Below, piece by piece: positions 1-8,758 of a DNA stretch of 64,000 bases. The stretch's first letter is position 1, and each line of letters starts with the position of its first letter. The stretch covers positions 1-64,000 of the forward strand of contig CALFEQ010000180.1 in the NCBI GenBank assembly GCA_937949945.1, in the 5' to 3' direction. Made by a program: the position numbers and the translations under genes. Below the pieces are notes generated by a model. That model did not search any database and was not told the DNA's origin. It saw only the letters and a program-made list of their open reading frames with translations. The stretch comes from an uncultured Myxococcales bacterium. GTDB lineage: Bacteria; Myxococcota_A; Polyangia; Polyangiales; Polyangiaceae.

Positions 1-117
1 CCGGCAGCTCGGGTAGCTCCGGCAGCTCGGGTAGCTCCGGCAGCTCGGGTAGCTCCGGCAGCTCGGGTAGCTCGGGCAGCTCCGGTAGCTCCGGTAGCTC
101 CGGCAGCTCGGGCGCGT
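1..117 (+). repeat. Tandem 9-bp coding repeat (Gly-Ser-Ser)
   Basis: Nine-base units of the type AGCTCCGGC and AGCTCGGGT alternate from the window edge to about base 117. They encode (Gly-Ser-Ser)n inside the open frame that ends at 404. Such an array is prone to slippage, so its length probably differs between strains. Confidence 0.85.
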
Positions 118-404
118 CGGGCTCGAATGGCATTCCTTCCGACGGAAGCTCGGGCGGCGCGTCCGGGTCCTCGTCGGGATCGTCCGGCACGTCGGGCATC
201 CCCGGCTCGTCCGGCGCGGGCGGCTCGGATGGTGACGACGAGGTGTGCCTCGGACCGTCCGACAACTCCGATCTCTGTCCGCCCGAGCCCGATGGCTGCA
301 CCGGCCCGACCTGCGGCGGCGGCATCCCGGACGACGAGATCGATTACGGCAGCTGCGCCTGCACGGGCTCCGGCGGGGGCGGCGACGATATCGAGCTGAA
401 ATGA
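3..404 (+). CDS. Gly/Ser-repeat protein, C-terminal part (partial at window edge)
   Basis: An open frame enters from the left edge and stops at TGA 402-404. It begins with about thirteen Gly-Ser-Ser units, continues as a Gly/Ser/Asp-rich linker, and ends in a short segment with four cysteines (motifs VCLGP, LCPPEP, CTGPTCGGG and GSCACTG), then DDIELK. This is the pattern of the many lipoproteins of large-genome myxobacteria, in which a flexible linker follows a lipidated N-terminus, but the N-terminus lies outside the window, so secretion is inferred. No enzymatic domain is visible. A strong hairpin follows 10 bases after the stop. Function unknown. Confidence 0.7.
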   Translation, partial: GSSGSSGSSGSSGSSGSSGSSGSSGSSGSSGSSGSSGASGSNGIPSDGSSGGASGSSSGSSGTSGIPGSSGAGGSDGDDEVCLGPSDNSDLCPPEPDGCTGPTCGGGIPDDEIDYGSCACTGSGGGGDDIELK

Positions 405-860
405 TCCCGGGAGCGGGCGCGCGCCGAAAGCGCGCGCCCAGTGTTGCCGGCCGCTCGCGTGCGGGTGGTGCGCCCAGTCCGCGATTGCGCGCGCGTCTAC
501 GCAGTCGCAACGCAGTCGCACGTTCTACGAAGGCTCCCCACCTGGATCTTCGTGACCTCACGAAGACGCCGTTGCTGGCGACGGCCCTCGCTGGATCGCG
601 AGCCCCTCAGCTCTTCACCCGCCGCCCCGATCCTGGCGAAAATAGGCGGAAGCGGCCGGTTTCGCGCGAAGCACGAAGCCACGCGCGCGTGGTCGTTGCA
701 GCGTCGCCGGAGCGGTGGAGGAAGGCACGAAAGAAGCATCGGGACGACACGCGAGTCGACTCGACGAGCGGAGCTCGTGGTCTCGGGTTTGCTTGGTGAC
801 GTCGAGGCCGCACCTCCTCCGCACCTCGAGCGGCTCGCGCGGAAGGCGGGAGGACCGTTC
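405..860. other. Intergenic region with no supported gene
   Basis: Apart from the hairpin at 415-439 and the ribosome binding site at 848-854, I see no conserved product here. The frame of the downstream lipoprotein stays open to base 441, but the translation upstream of 861 is Arg-rich and lacks a signal peptide, so I read it as non-coding. Confidence 0.5.
415..439 (+). terminator. Hairpin terminator without U tract
   Basis: GGGCGCGCGC (415-424), loop CGAAA, then GCGCGCGCCC (430-439) form a perfect 10-bp stem 10 bases after the stop codon of the Gly/Ser-rich gene. There is no T run, which is common in very G+C-rich genomes. Confidence 0.6.
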
Positions 861-2351
861 GTGAACGTTCGAAACGCGCTGGTCTTTGCGGGCTACACGT
901 TCCTCGTCCCCCTCGTGGCCTGCACGGTGGGAGACGAATCGCAGGACCCCGCGGGCGCCGCGCCGGTCATCGGTGATCCGAACCCGAACGGCAAACCTCC
1001 GGGCGAAGCTTGCGGCGGTAACGACGAGTGCCGCACTGGCGTCTGCAAGGGCGGAACCTGCCAGGCTGCATCGAACACGGACGGCGTCAAGAACGGCGAC
1101 GAGAGCGACGTCGACTGTGGAGGCGCGCAGGGTCCGGGATGCGGCGTCGGCAAGGCATGCGCGACGGACGCGAACTGCGCGAGTCGGCGTTGCGTCGACT
1201 ACCGCTGCGCCGATGCGAACGGCGGAGGCGGAGGCGGGGGCGGGAGCGCGGAAGAAGAACCGCCGCCCCGATACGACGACGGCATCAAGAACGGGACGGA
1301 GACCGACGTCGACTGTGGCGGCCCGGGCCCCGGCCCGCGCTGCGACGTCGGCAAGACCTGCAAGGAGCACAGCGACTGCGTCACGGGCGGCTGTACGTTC
1401 GAAGGCAAGTGCGCGCTCCGCCCGAGCTGCACGGCGCTCGAGGGCGGGTTCACGTGCGGACCGAACGAGGGCATGACGAAGCAGAACGACTGCTGCGAGA
1501 GCGCCATGGTCGGTCCGTACGAGATCGACAAGTACCTGATCACGGCCGGCCGCATGCGTGCGTTCCTCACGCGACTCGACGGCAAGGTGCGCGATTGGGC
1601 CGCGACGCTTCCGGCGGACAAGTGGAACCAGGCGTGGACCCCGAAGCTGCCGAACAGCATCGCGGGAACGCCGGGATCGCCCGACAACGCGAACACCCAG
1701 CTCGGCCCGTTCTACAACAAGCGGTCGTGCGAGACCGGCTATCACACGGGGCACACGTTCTGGACGCCCGAGGAGTACGGCGACAAGAAGGACCTCCCGC
1801 AGAACGTCCTCGACACGAAGGCGCTCAACTGCGTCCCGTGGCACCTGCTCGCTGCGCTGTGCGTGTTCGACGGCGGACACCTCGCGACGGAAGCGGAGCT
1901 GGTGGCCGCGTACACGAACAACAAGACGACGCAGTACCCGTGGGGCGCACGAGGCTCGTACACGACGGGCGGGCAGAACCCGTTCGCGATCCAGCAGTAC
2001 TCGTACGTGACCCCGGGCTCGGAGAACGCACGCAGGAACGCCCAGGGCTTCCTCGACGCGGCCGTGTACATCGCTCCGCCCGGCCGCGCGCCGCAGGGCT
2101 ACAACCAGACGGGGCACGCCGACCTCGTCGGCAACCTCCTCGAGTGGGTGGGCGACAACGAGGGGCAGTTCATCTGGAACGGCTCGTTCGAGCGCCACGC
2201 GGCCGAGGCCGACAGGTACACCAGCGCCAACAACGACCCGCTCTTGACCCGTCAACCGGGCAACAACCGCATCTGGAAGTGGGCCGAGGTCGCGCGAACG
2301 GACGGCATGGTGAACGGCTACTACGCCATCGGCGGTCGCTGCGCGTACTGA
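861..2351 (+). CDS. Lipoprotein with Cys-rich repeats and FGE/sulfatase-modifying-factor-like domain
   Basis: Start chosen at GTG 861 because GGGAGGA (848-854) lies six bases upstream and the next residues form a signal peptide ending in a lipobox (FLVPLVAC, Cys21). Residues about 45-190 hold two copies of a Cys module with the signature DG(V/I)KNG(D/T)E(S/T)DVDCGG followed by spaced cysteines, separated by a Gly-rich linker. The C-terminal 300 residues resemble the formylglycine-generating-enzyme fold (CNCPWH-type core, LLEWVGDNEG, ending in AIGGRCAY). Such domains often serve as binding modules in myxobacterial surface lipoproteins rather than true sulfatase activators; catalytic cysteines are not evident to me. 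Converges with uppP, 12 bases away. Confidence 0.85.
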   Translation: MNVRNALVFAGYTFLVPLVACTVGDESQDPAGAAPVIGDPNPNGKPPGEACGGNDECRTGVCKGGTCQAASNTDGVKNGDESDVDCGGAQGPGCGVGKACATDANCASRRCVDYRCADANGGGGGGGGSAEEEPPPRYDDGIKNGTETDVDCGGPGPGPRCDVGKTCKEHSDCVTGGCTFEGKCALRPSCTALEGGFTCGPNEGMTKQNDCCESAMVGPYEIDKYLITAGRMRAFLTRLDGKVRDWAATLPADKWNQAWTPKLPNSIAGTPGSPDNANTQLGPFYNKRSCETGYHTGHTFWTPEEYGDKKDLPQNVLDTKALNCVPWHLLAALCVFDGGHLATEAELVAAYTNNKTTQYPWGARGSYTTGGQNPFAIQQYSYVTPGSENARRNAQGFLDAAVYIAPPGRAPQGYNQTGHADLVGNLLEWVGDNEGQFIWNGSFERHAAEADRYTSANNDPLLTRQPGNNRIWKWAEVARTDGMVNGYYAIGGRCAY

Positions 2352-2363
2352 CGTTCGGAGTCG

Positions 2364-3227
2364 TCAGCGCACGAGCACGAAGAAGACGAGCGCGCCGAGG
2401 ACGATGCGGTAGACGCCGAACGGGACGAGCCCGCGTCGCTTGAGATAGGAGAGGAACGCGGCGATCACCGCCCACGCGACGACGAAGGAGACGACGAGAC
2501 CGATCGCGACGTTGAGCGCACCGATCTCCCCCAGCTCCGCGCGCGACTTGTACGCCTCGTAGAGCGTCGCCGCGCCGAGCGTCGGCAGCCCGAGCAAGAA
2601 CGAGAACTCCGCGGCCGTCGCGGTCGAGAGCCCGGTGAGCTGGCCGGCGACGATCGTGCACATCGATCGCGACGAGCCGGGCCACATCGACACGCACTGG
2701 CCGAGCCCGATCGCGAGCGCACGCCATGGCGTCACGTGCTCGAGCCCGACGAGACCGCGAGGCTCGCGAGCCGCGTCGGTCCCGGCGCCGCCGCCGACCG
2801 AGGCGGGCTTCGTCCGCGCGCGGAGCAGCTCGACGGCGATCATGACGATCCCGCCGACCACGAGGGCGGCCGCCACGGGCCCCGGACCGAAGAGGAGCGC
2901 CTTGATCTTCTTGCGCAAGAGGAGCCCGACGACCGCCGTCGGAGCGAAGCCGAGGACGAGCGCGACGAGGAGGCGGATGCTCTCGGCCTCGCGACGCAAG
3001 AGCCCGGTGGCGCGCTCGAGAAGCAGGCGCCGGTAGTGCACGACGACCGCGAGGATCGCCCCGAGCTGGATGACGATGTCGAACGCGTCCGCGCCCTCGC
3101 CCGTCTGCCCGAGCAGGTGGCTCGCGAGGATGAGGTGCCCCGTCGAAGACACCGGCAGGTATTCGGTGACGCCTTCGACGACGCCGAGAAGCGCCGCGAC
3201 GAGCGGGCCCATCGGTTCGGTCGTCAT
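2364..3227 (-). CDS. uppP: Undecaprenyl-diphosphatase (BacA/UppP)
   Basis: This integral membrane enzyme dephosphorylates undecaprenyl pyrophosphate, recycling the lipid carrier for peptidoglycan and other envelope polymers and giving bacitracin resistance. The 287-residue product has the expected length and both signatures: EGVTEYLPVSSTGH (residues 18-31) and PGSSRSMCTIVAG further on, among about eight hydrophobic segments. ATG 3225-3227 is taken as the start; MGPLVAAL five codons in is an alternative. The adjacent SpoU gene is divergent and 159 bases away. Confidence 0.95.
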   Translation of the reverse strand: MTTEPMGPLVAALLGVVEGVTEYLPVSSTGHLILASHLLGQTGEGADAFDIVIQLGAILAVVVHYRRLLLERATGLLRREAESIRLLVALVLGFAPTAVVGLLLRKKIKALLFGPGPVAAALVVGGIVMIAVELLRARTKPASVGGGAGTDAAREPRGLVGLEHVTPWRALAIGLGQCVSMWPGSSRSMCTIVAGQLTGLSTATAAEFSFLLGLPTLGAATLYEAYKSRAELGEIGALNVAIGLVVSFVVAWAVIAAFLSYLKRRGLVPFGVYRIVLGALVFFVLVR

Positions 3228-3371
3228 TCGCACACGCTCGCTGTCGATCGAGCTCGGACGATCGAACGGACCATCGACGAGCAGATCATCGTCGAGCTCA
3301 TCCGCGACCGCCTCGGCGGACGTGCTCGACAGGGCGATGCTGGACGGCGAAGAAAGGGGCGACGCACGAGG

Positions 3372-3377
3372 TACCCT
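3372..3377 (+). promoter_or_regulatory. -10-like TACCCT close to start codon
   Basis: TACCCT ends nine bases before the ATG at 3387, and there is no Shine-Dalgarno sequence. Transcription from this element would start within a few bases of the start codon. Confidence 0.4.
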
Positions 3378-3386
3378 ATCTATCAC

Positions 3387-3905
3387 ATGGCGCTCTGGCC
3401 TCCCCTCGACGCGAGCGTGGAAGAGGTCCGCGAGGCCCTTCGGCCGCTCCGCAACGACTTCAGCGTCGCGCTGCACGCCGCGGAGAACCCGTTCGCGGTC
3501 GGCGCGGTGATCCGCGTCGCGCACAGCTTCCTCGCGCGCGAGATCGTGCTCATCGGCGGCGGCACTTGGTACGAGAAGGCGTCGATGGGCATGGAGAAGT
3601 ACGAGACGATCGTGCGCGTCGAGTCGGACGAGGCGTTCCTCGAGCACGTCGGCTCGCGCCCCCTCTGGGCCGTCGAGAGGGAGAAGGCCACGAAGAGCAT
3701 CCACGCCGTCCAGAGCTTTCCGCGCGACGTCGTCCTGCTCTTCGGAAGCGAGCGCTTCGGGGTCCCGCCCCACCTGCTCGAGCGCGCCGAGGAGACGCTC
3801 GCGATCCCGCTCTACGGGGTGAACAACTCCCTACCGCTCGTCGTCGCGGCGGGGATCGTCATGAACGAGTGGGCACGTCGCCGCTACGCCGGCGCGACGC
3901 TCTGA
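3387..3905 (+). CDS. SpoU/TrmH-family RNA 2'-O-ribose methyltransferase
   Basis: A compact 172-residue SPOUT methyltransferase that would transfer a methyl group from S-adenosylmethionine to a ribose 2'-OH of tRNA or rRNA. Motif 1 is ENPFAVGAVIRVA (residues 33-45), with the Asn and Arg typical of the family; motif 2 is LLFGSERFGVP; motif 3 is IPLYGVNNSLPLVVAAG, where the usual SLN is replaced by NSLP. There is no N-terminal substrate-binding domain, so the target RNA cannot be named. The ATG at 3387 lacks a Shine-Dalgarno sequence. Confidence 0.85.
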   Translation: MALWPPLDASVEEVREALRPLRNDFSVALHAAENPFAVGAVIRVAHSFLAREIVLIGGGTWYEKASMGMEKYETIVRVESDEAFLEHVGSRPLWAVEREKATKSIHAVQSFPRDVVLLFGSERFGVPPHLLERAEETLAIPLYGVNNSLPLVVAAGIVMNEWARRRYAGATL

Positions 3906-3923
3906 GCGACACTTCACGCTCCG

Positions 3924-5288
3924 TCACGGGACGGGGTTGCGCGCGAGCCGGCGTGCCTTCGCGTAGTCGGCCTCGCCGTCGACGAAGACGATCGTGGCGA
4001 CGTAGTCGAGCGCCCGCATTCCGGCGGGGAGCGTCGCGTTCGCGAGGAACGCCGTGGGCGAGTAGTTGCCGACGTCGCCGACGCCTGCGTTGAGCTGCGT
4101 CGCGGCCCCGGCGATCATCGACGCCGGCGCGCCCTGCGCCTTCGCTCCGTAGTAGCGCGCGAGACCGTCCATGAGCGGCGCGACCTGCTCGGCCACGGCG
4201 CGGTGACCGGACGAGAGGCCGCTCGCGTCGCCGGTCGTGAAGATCTTCGCGATGAGCGCGGGCCGCCGATCGGGCGGCGCGAACATGAGGTTCTGGAGCG
4301 GTCCCTCGGCCAGCCCGATCCCGTCCTCCGTCGGCGAGACGAGCGGCATCGGATCGAACGGCGGATCCACGCACTCGGCGCCCTCGGGCCCTGCCTCGCG
4401 GATCTCCTCCTCGGAGCAGTTCGAGAGCGCGAGCATGTGCCACGCGAACTCGGAGCAGTACATCGGCAGCTTCGTCGTCGTGTCCTCCTCGAGGATGATC
4501 CGACCGAGCGTCGTCACCGTCTGCCTCGTCGTCATCCCGGTGGCGGCGAAGATCGGCGTCAAGTAGTCCTTCTGGAACTTCACCTGCGCGCGCCGTCCGT
4601 TGATGCGCGGGAGGTTGTCGAGGAGCGCGCCGATCCATCGCTGGAGGCTCGCCTTGCGCTCGGGCGTCATGTTGCGCGGGCGGACGATCTGGAGGGCGTC
4701 CGTGCCGTACTCGCGCGCGCCGCTGGCGTTCACGCCTCCGGTGAAGTGGAGCTTGTCGAACTGCCCCGTGTACTCGTCGTCGAGAGGGCTATCGACGTTG
4801 AACGCCTCGCCGTCGCGCGTGTAGACGAGGCTCGCGTGCGTGACACCCATCTGCACGTGCGGGTACGCCATCGTGCCCGCGAGGTTGGGCCGAAAGCTGA
4901 GGGCGATGTCGCCGTCCTGGAGGACGCCCGCGCGCGCGAGCCGCTTCGCCATCTCGACGCGCGCCGCGCGCTTGCTCGCCGGGTCCTGGCCCCGCTGGTG
5001 GACGACGATCGCGCGGAGCCCCACGTCCTCCACCTCGAGCGACGGGTTCCAGACCGTCGGGTACGGATACTCGCTCCGCGCGAGCGGGACCGAGATCGCC
5101 TCCTTCGGGACGGAGAAGTAGAACGGGACGTCGAGGAGGCGATCGGCCGCAGGGCTCGTCGTGACCGCGTCGCTGCTGGTCGACGGATCGATCGAGTGCT
5201 CCTCGCCATTGACCGCGCAGCCCTGCGTGAGCGCGAGGGTCGAGGCGAACGCGAAGAGCGAGGCGAACCGAGCGAGACGAGCGAGCAT
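3924..5288 (-). CDS. Lipoprotein with permuted NlpC/P60 (YiiX/C92-type) amidase domain
   Basis: The product (454 residues) starts with a lipoprotein signal (LALTQGC, Cys24). The core shows the circularly permuted papain-like layout of the YiiX/YebB (C92) group: DGDIALSF at 125-132, a His in MGVTHASLVY (His151), and a Cys in PMYCSEFAWH (Cys278). Family members are thought to cleave amide or ester bonds in cell-wall or lipid substrates; the substrate here is unknown. An AAGAGG ribosome binding site and an upstream TATACT box support ATG 5288. A downstream Cys motif (SNCSEEEIREAG) suggests a disulfide. Confidence 0.75.
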   Translation of the reverse strand: MLARLARFASLFAFASTLALTQGCAVNGEEHSIDPSTSSDAVTTSPAADRLLDVPFYFSVPKEAISVPLARSEYPYPTVWNPSLEVEDVGLRAIVVHQRGQDPASKRAARVEMAKRLARAGVLQDGDIALSFRPNLAGTMAYPHVQMGVTHASLVYTRDGEAFNVDSPLDDEYTGQFDKLHFTGGVNASGAREYGTDALQIVRPRNMTPERKASLQRWIGALLDNLPRINGRRAQVKFQKDYLTPIFAATGMTTRQTVTTLGRIILEEDTTTKLPMYCSEFAWHMLALSNCSEEEIREAGPEGAECVDPPFDPMPLVSPTEDGIGLAEGPLQNLMFAPPDRRPALIAKIFTTGDASGLSSGHRAVAEQVAPLMDGLARYYGAKAQGAPASMIAGAATQLNAGVGDVGNYSPTAFLANATLPAGMRALDYVATIVFVDGEADYAKARRLARNPVP

Positions 5289-5326
5289 GGGCGACCTCTT
5301 TGTAGGAGGAACGCCCACATTGTTGC

Positions 5327-5332
5327 AGTATA
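5327..5332 (-). promoter_or_regulatory. Candidate -10 box TATACT
   Basis: On the minus strand TATACT lies about 39 bases upstream of the start of the amidase-like lipoprotein, leaving a short leader with an AAGAGG ribosome binding site. It is the best -10 match I found by eye; no clear TTGACA lies 16-18 bases further up. Confidence 0.4.
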
Positions 5333-5498
5333 CGTGCTAACGTCTGCTCGCAGTGAAATCGTGGAGTTGCGCGCGAACGTGCGTAACGCCGCCTCCCGCT
5401 GCCTGGATGGAATGATCCAGTCCCAGCGGCACGGGTCCGCTGGCGGGTGCCGGGACGGTCCGCGCGAAAGGCGAAGAGGATCGCGGGATCCCGCGGAC

Positions 5499-6641
5499 TC
5501 AGGACGCCCGACGGCGGCGGACGAACGCGCCGGCCGCGAGCGCGACGACGGCGAGACCGCCGATCATGCCCGTCGAGGTCCGACCCGGCGCCGTCGAGCA
5601 GCCGGTCGTCGTACGCCGAATGACCGTGACGGGCTGCTCGGGCTCGGTCGCTGCGATCGACGTGCACGTCTCGCCCTCGCACGTCTCCTCACCGACCACC
5701 GGCGAATCGACGTCTCCCTCCTCCTCCGGTTCGTCGACGGGCGCGGACAGCCAAGCCGGCCTCGGGTACCCGCCCTCGGCGGCGGCCTTCTCGGCGGCCG
5801 CGATGATCAACTCGGCGTGAGCGTCCGTGCGGGAGTAGACCGCGGCGAGGCAGCGCGTCTCCGTTTGCGGCCCGCGCGAGAGCGCTCCGAGCACGTAGGG
5901 CGTGCCGTTCTCGAAGCTCGCCTGGTCGAACGCCCCACCGCCCGAGTCGCCCTGGCAGACGTAGCCCTCGGTGATGAACTCCTTGTCGCTGTCGAGCAGG
6001 CTCTTGAGGGCTCCCTTGCACTCGCGCTTGGGGTCGCCCGGGATGCACAGGATCTCGATGTCCTCACGGATGCGACGCGTGCCGGAGTCGTTCGCGTTCG
6101 GACCGGTGATGCCGTAGCCGAGCGCGGTGATCTTGCCGCTGATCTTCGTGCTGTCCGTGATCGGGAACTGCACGACCGGCGTGGCCGGCACCGCCTCGCT
6201 CTCCGGGATGTTCTCCTCGAGCTGGATGAGCGCGATGTCGTTGCCGCAGAAGCCGCGCTCCTCGGGCGTGGTGATCGACTTCGCCTTGTAGAACTTCCTC
6301 GCGCCGCGGAGGCTGGGCTCGGTCGAGATGTAGAGGCTCGACGGCGAGACGTTCTTCTCCGGGAACTGGTCGTTGCAGGTGACGGCCGACTTGCCGTCCG
6401 GCGGCACGACGCAGTGACGCGCGGTGAGCACGAGGTTCGGAGCAATCAGGGTGCCCGAGCAGACCGCGCCGTAACGGCTCGCGATACCGACGGCGAAATT
6501 GAGCTCACGCGACGTCGCCGCCCGACCGCCCTGGACCGCGCTCGCCTGGCTCCCGGTGCTCTCCCCCGGCAACGCTTCCGACTCGACATTACAAGCGACG
6601 AGCGCGGGGAGGAGCACCAGACCGAGCAGCGTGTTCCGCAT
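5499..6641 (-). CDS. Trypsin-like serine protease with MYXO-CTERM-type tail
   Basis: A secreted S1-family protease of 380 residues. All three catalytic residues are visible: His76 in LTARHC, Asp135 in GNDIALIQ and Ser233 in CQGDSGGGAF. The N-terminus is a signal peptide with a lipobox-like end (LPALVAC, Cys17) and a short propeptide before VQGGRAATS. An acidic linker leads to the tail TTGCS, a hydrophobic helix and a terminal RRRRAS, which matches the MYXO-CTERM layout: sorting to the surface with processing near the Cys. Start ATG 6641 is chosen for the signal peptide. Substrate unknown. Confidence 0.9.
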   Translation of the reverse strand: MRNTLLGLVLLPALVACNVESEALPGESTGSQASAVQGGRAATSRELNFAVGIASRYGAVCSGTLIAPNLVLTARHCVVPPDGKSAVTCNDQFPEKNVSPSSLYISTEPSLRGARKFYKAKSITTPEERGFCGNDIALIQLEENIPESEAVPATPVVQFPITDSTKISGKITALGYGITGPNANDSGTRRIREDIEILCIPGDPKRECKGALKSLLDSDKEFITEGYVCQGDSGGGAFDQASFENGTPYVLGALSRGPQTETRCLAAVYSRTDAHAELIIAAAEKAAAEGGYPRPAWLSAPVDEPEEEGDVDSPVVGEETCEGETCTSIAATEPEQPVTVIRRTTTGCSTAPGRTSTGMIGGLAVVALAAGAFVRRRRAS

Positions 6642-7123
6642 GTATCCGACCTCGAAGGGTTTTCTTCGGTGGTCAAAGCGACCTGGATCGCGTCCGGACC
6701 ACCGAGGGGCGAAATATCTATCCGACCATTGCACACGCGCTCCTCTCGAATGCGTCTCACGCCGTCATCCACACCCACGCGAATTTCACGCGGTTTCCGC
6801 ACGGATGGCCCGTTCGAGGGCGCGTGGCACGTCTCGCGGACGCGCGGTTCTTGCGCGTTCTGCGCATCGCGTTGGGTCCGCCCTGCCCCCGTGCGTCTGC
6901 GGCCCCGTGGGTCTGCGCCCGTGGGCCTGCACCCCATGCGACTGCGCCTCCCGCGTGCGTCTGCTTCGCCCGAGGTGTCCGCGAGGCGCTCCACACGCGC
7001 GGCGTTCGAGTCGATGCGCCGCTGCGTCACGGTCGGCTTCGCCCGCCCCGCACGTGCCCGTGCGCGCCTCCGCGAGCGCGTCGTCCGCATCTTTGCGCAC
7101 GGAACTTCGCTAGGCTCTCAGGC
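6642..7123. other. Divergent intergenic region with degenerate short repeats
   Basis: This 480-base gap separates the divergent protease and DUF362 genes and should hold both promoters. Four to five imperfect units of 14-17 bases, of the form GTGGGTCTGCGCCC, run from about 6889 to 6962. The Arg-rich translations in all frames look non-coding. Confidence 0.5.
7111..7116 (+). promoter_or_regulatory. -10-like TAGGCT seven bases before ATG
   Basis: GCTAGGCT is followed by seven bases and then ATG 7124, with no Shine-Dalgarno sequence. The layout repeats before rseP and before the gene starting at 53617. Confidence 0.45.
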
Positions 7124-8695
7124 ATGCCGGCAGCTCATCCCACGCGTGACGCGCGCGTCTTCCTCTTCCATTGCGACAGCTACGACCCGGCGCGCATCCG
7201 TGCGCTCGTGCGCGCGGTGATGGAGGATCTCGACCTCAGACCGTCGGGTCGGACCCTCGTCAAGCCGAACCTGGTCTGCGCCGGGGAGCCGTTCGCGCAC
7301 GCGTACACGCGTGCGGAGGTCGTCGAGGGCGTGCTGATGGCGCTCAAGGATCGCGAGGACCGATCGCGACCGATGAGCGAGCTCGCGGTCGGCGAGCGAT
7401 GCGCGATCACGATCCCGACGCGCATGGTCTTCAGGGAAGCGGGCTACGACTCGATGCTCGAGCGGGTCGGGGCGAAGAAGTACTGCTTCGAGGAAGTCCC
7501 TCAGGTCGAGATTCCGCTGACGCACGAGGGCCGGCTCCGCGACTTCGTCTTCACGCCGGAGCCCGTCGCGAAGGCGGACTTCTTCGTCAACTGCCCGAAG
7601 TTCAAGGCGCATCCCTGGACCACGGTGACGTTCTCGATGAAGAACTACATCGGGATCCAGGACGATCGGCACCGCCTGATCGATCACGACCACGCGCTGA
7701 ACCGGAAGGTCGCCGACCTCCAGTACATCATCCAGCCGCAGCTCGTCGTCATCGACTGCATCATCGCCGGCGAGGGCCGCATGCTCACGCCCATCCCGCG
7801 AAACATGAACCTGCTCATCGTCGGCAACAACCAGGTCGCCGTCGACGCCGTCGGTTGCATGATCGTGGGGCTCGATCCGATGAGCGTCGAGCACATCCGG
7901 CTCGCGCACGAGCGCGGGTTCGGCCCCGTCTCGCTCGACGAGATCCGGCTCGCCGGCGACGTCTCGCTCGAGCAGGCGCAGCGGCGCGCGAAGGGATTCC
8001 AGGTCGGCCTCGTGCGCGTGGAGAAGTACTTCGAAGGGACGAACATCCACGCCTACGCCGGCCCGCCTCCGAAGGACTCGACGGACGACTACTGCTGGGG
8101 CGGCTGCCCAGGCGTCATGGAGGAAGTGATCGAGGTCCTGCGCCTCGCGGACGAGCACTGCGATCGAAAGCTGCCGCGCATTCACCTCGTGTTCGGCAAG
8201 TACGATGGGCCGCTCGACGTCGGCTACGGCGAGAAGGTCATCTTCGTCGGCGACTGCGTGGAGTGGGAAGGCAAGATCGACGGCTCGCTCGTGCAGATCC
8301 GCAGCAAGTACGTCGACCGACGACACCTCGATCCGCACGCGGCGAAGCACAAGGACGTCTACGCGCGCATGCTGACCATGGCGGCCAAGCTCCGCGAGCT
8401 GAAGCGGCGATCGTGGATCCGGCTCGAAGGCTGTCCGGTGAGCGTCGGGGAGCTCATCCTCCTCGTCGCGGAGCTCGGTGGGATCAAGAACCCGTACTTC
8501 GACGAGCGAGCCATCGTGAAGTTCAATCGTGCCTACCTCGAGTGGCGCACGACGTCCCTCTGGAGGCGTCTCACCGGCGCGAAGTACCAGGTGCCGGGTC
8601 CTGTCACGCGCGGCGCGGCACGTCCGCTCGTCTCGTCGGGGACCAAGCGAGCGGCCGAGCGTGCCTCGCTGCAGGGCGCCGAGCCTGCGGAGTGA
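7124..8695 (+). CDS. DUF362 domain protein
   Basis: A 523-residue protein whose first 300 residues match the DUF362 family: GRTLVKPNLVC near the N-terminus, FFVNCPKFKAHPWTTVTFSMKNYIGI in two parts around residue 165, and VAVDAVGCMIVGLDP near 245. DUF362 proteins have been linked to iron-sulfur or redox chemistry, but no reaction is established. The usual ferredoxin CxxCxxC cluster is absent; instead DDYCWGGCPG (about residue 325) has two cysteines. The C-terminal 150 residues are basic. The downstream DUF2064 gene follows after 63 bases and may be co-transcribed. Confidence 0.8.
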   Translation: MPAAHPTRDARVFLFHCDSYDPARIRALVRAVMEDLDLRPSGRTLVKPNLVCAGEPFAHAYTRAEVVEGVLMALKDREDRSRPMSELAVGERCAITIPTRMVFREAGYDSMLERVGAKKYCFEEVPQVEIPLTHEGRLRDFVFTPEPVAKADFFVNCPKFKAHPWTTVTFSMKNYIGIQDDRHRLIDHDHALNRKVADLQYIIQPQLVVIDCIIAGEGRMLTPIPRNMNLLIVGNNQVAVDAVGCMIVGLDPMSVEHIRLAHERGFGPVSLDEIRLAGDVSLEQAQRRAKGFQVGLVRVEKYFEGTNIHAYAGPPPKDSTDDYCWGGCPGVMEEVIEVLRLADEHCDRKLPRIHLVFGKYDGPLDVGYGEKVIFVGDCVEWEGKIDGSLVQIRSKYVDRRHLDPHAAKHKDVYARMLTMAAKLRELKRRSWIRLEGCPVSVGELILLVAELGGIKNPYFDERAIVKFNRAYLEWRTTSLWRRLTGAKYQVPGPVTRGAARPLVSSGTKRAAERASLQGAEPAE

Positions 8696-8758
8696 GACGG
8701 ACGCGCACGGACGCGTGGTTCGCGTCGCGAGCAGGCAGGCTCGCGGACGAGAGAGGCG

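Noticed and set aside
615..2255. Long minus-strand open frame opposite the FGE-like lipoprotein
   Set aside because: Arg/Val-rich composition with no motif, exactly antisense to a convincing lipoprotein; typical shadow in G+C-rich DNA.
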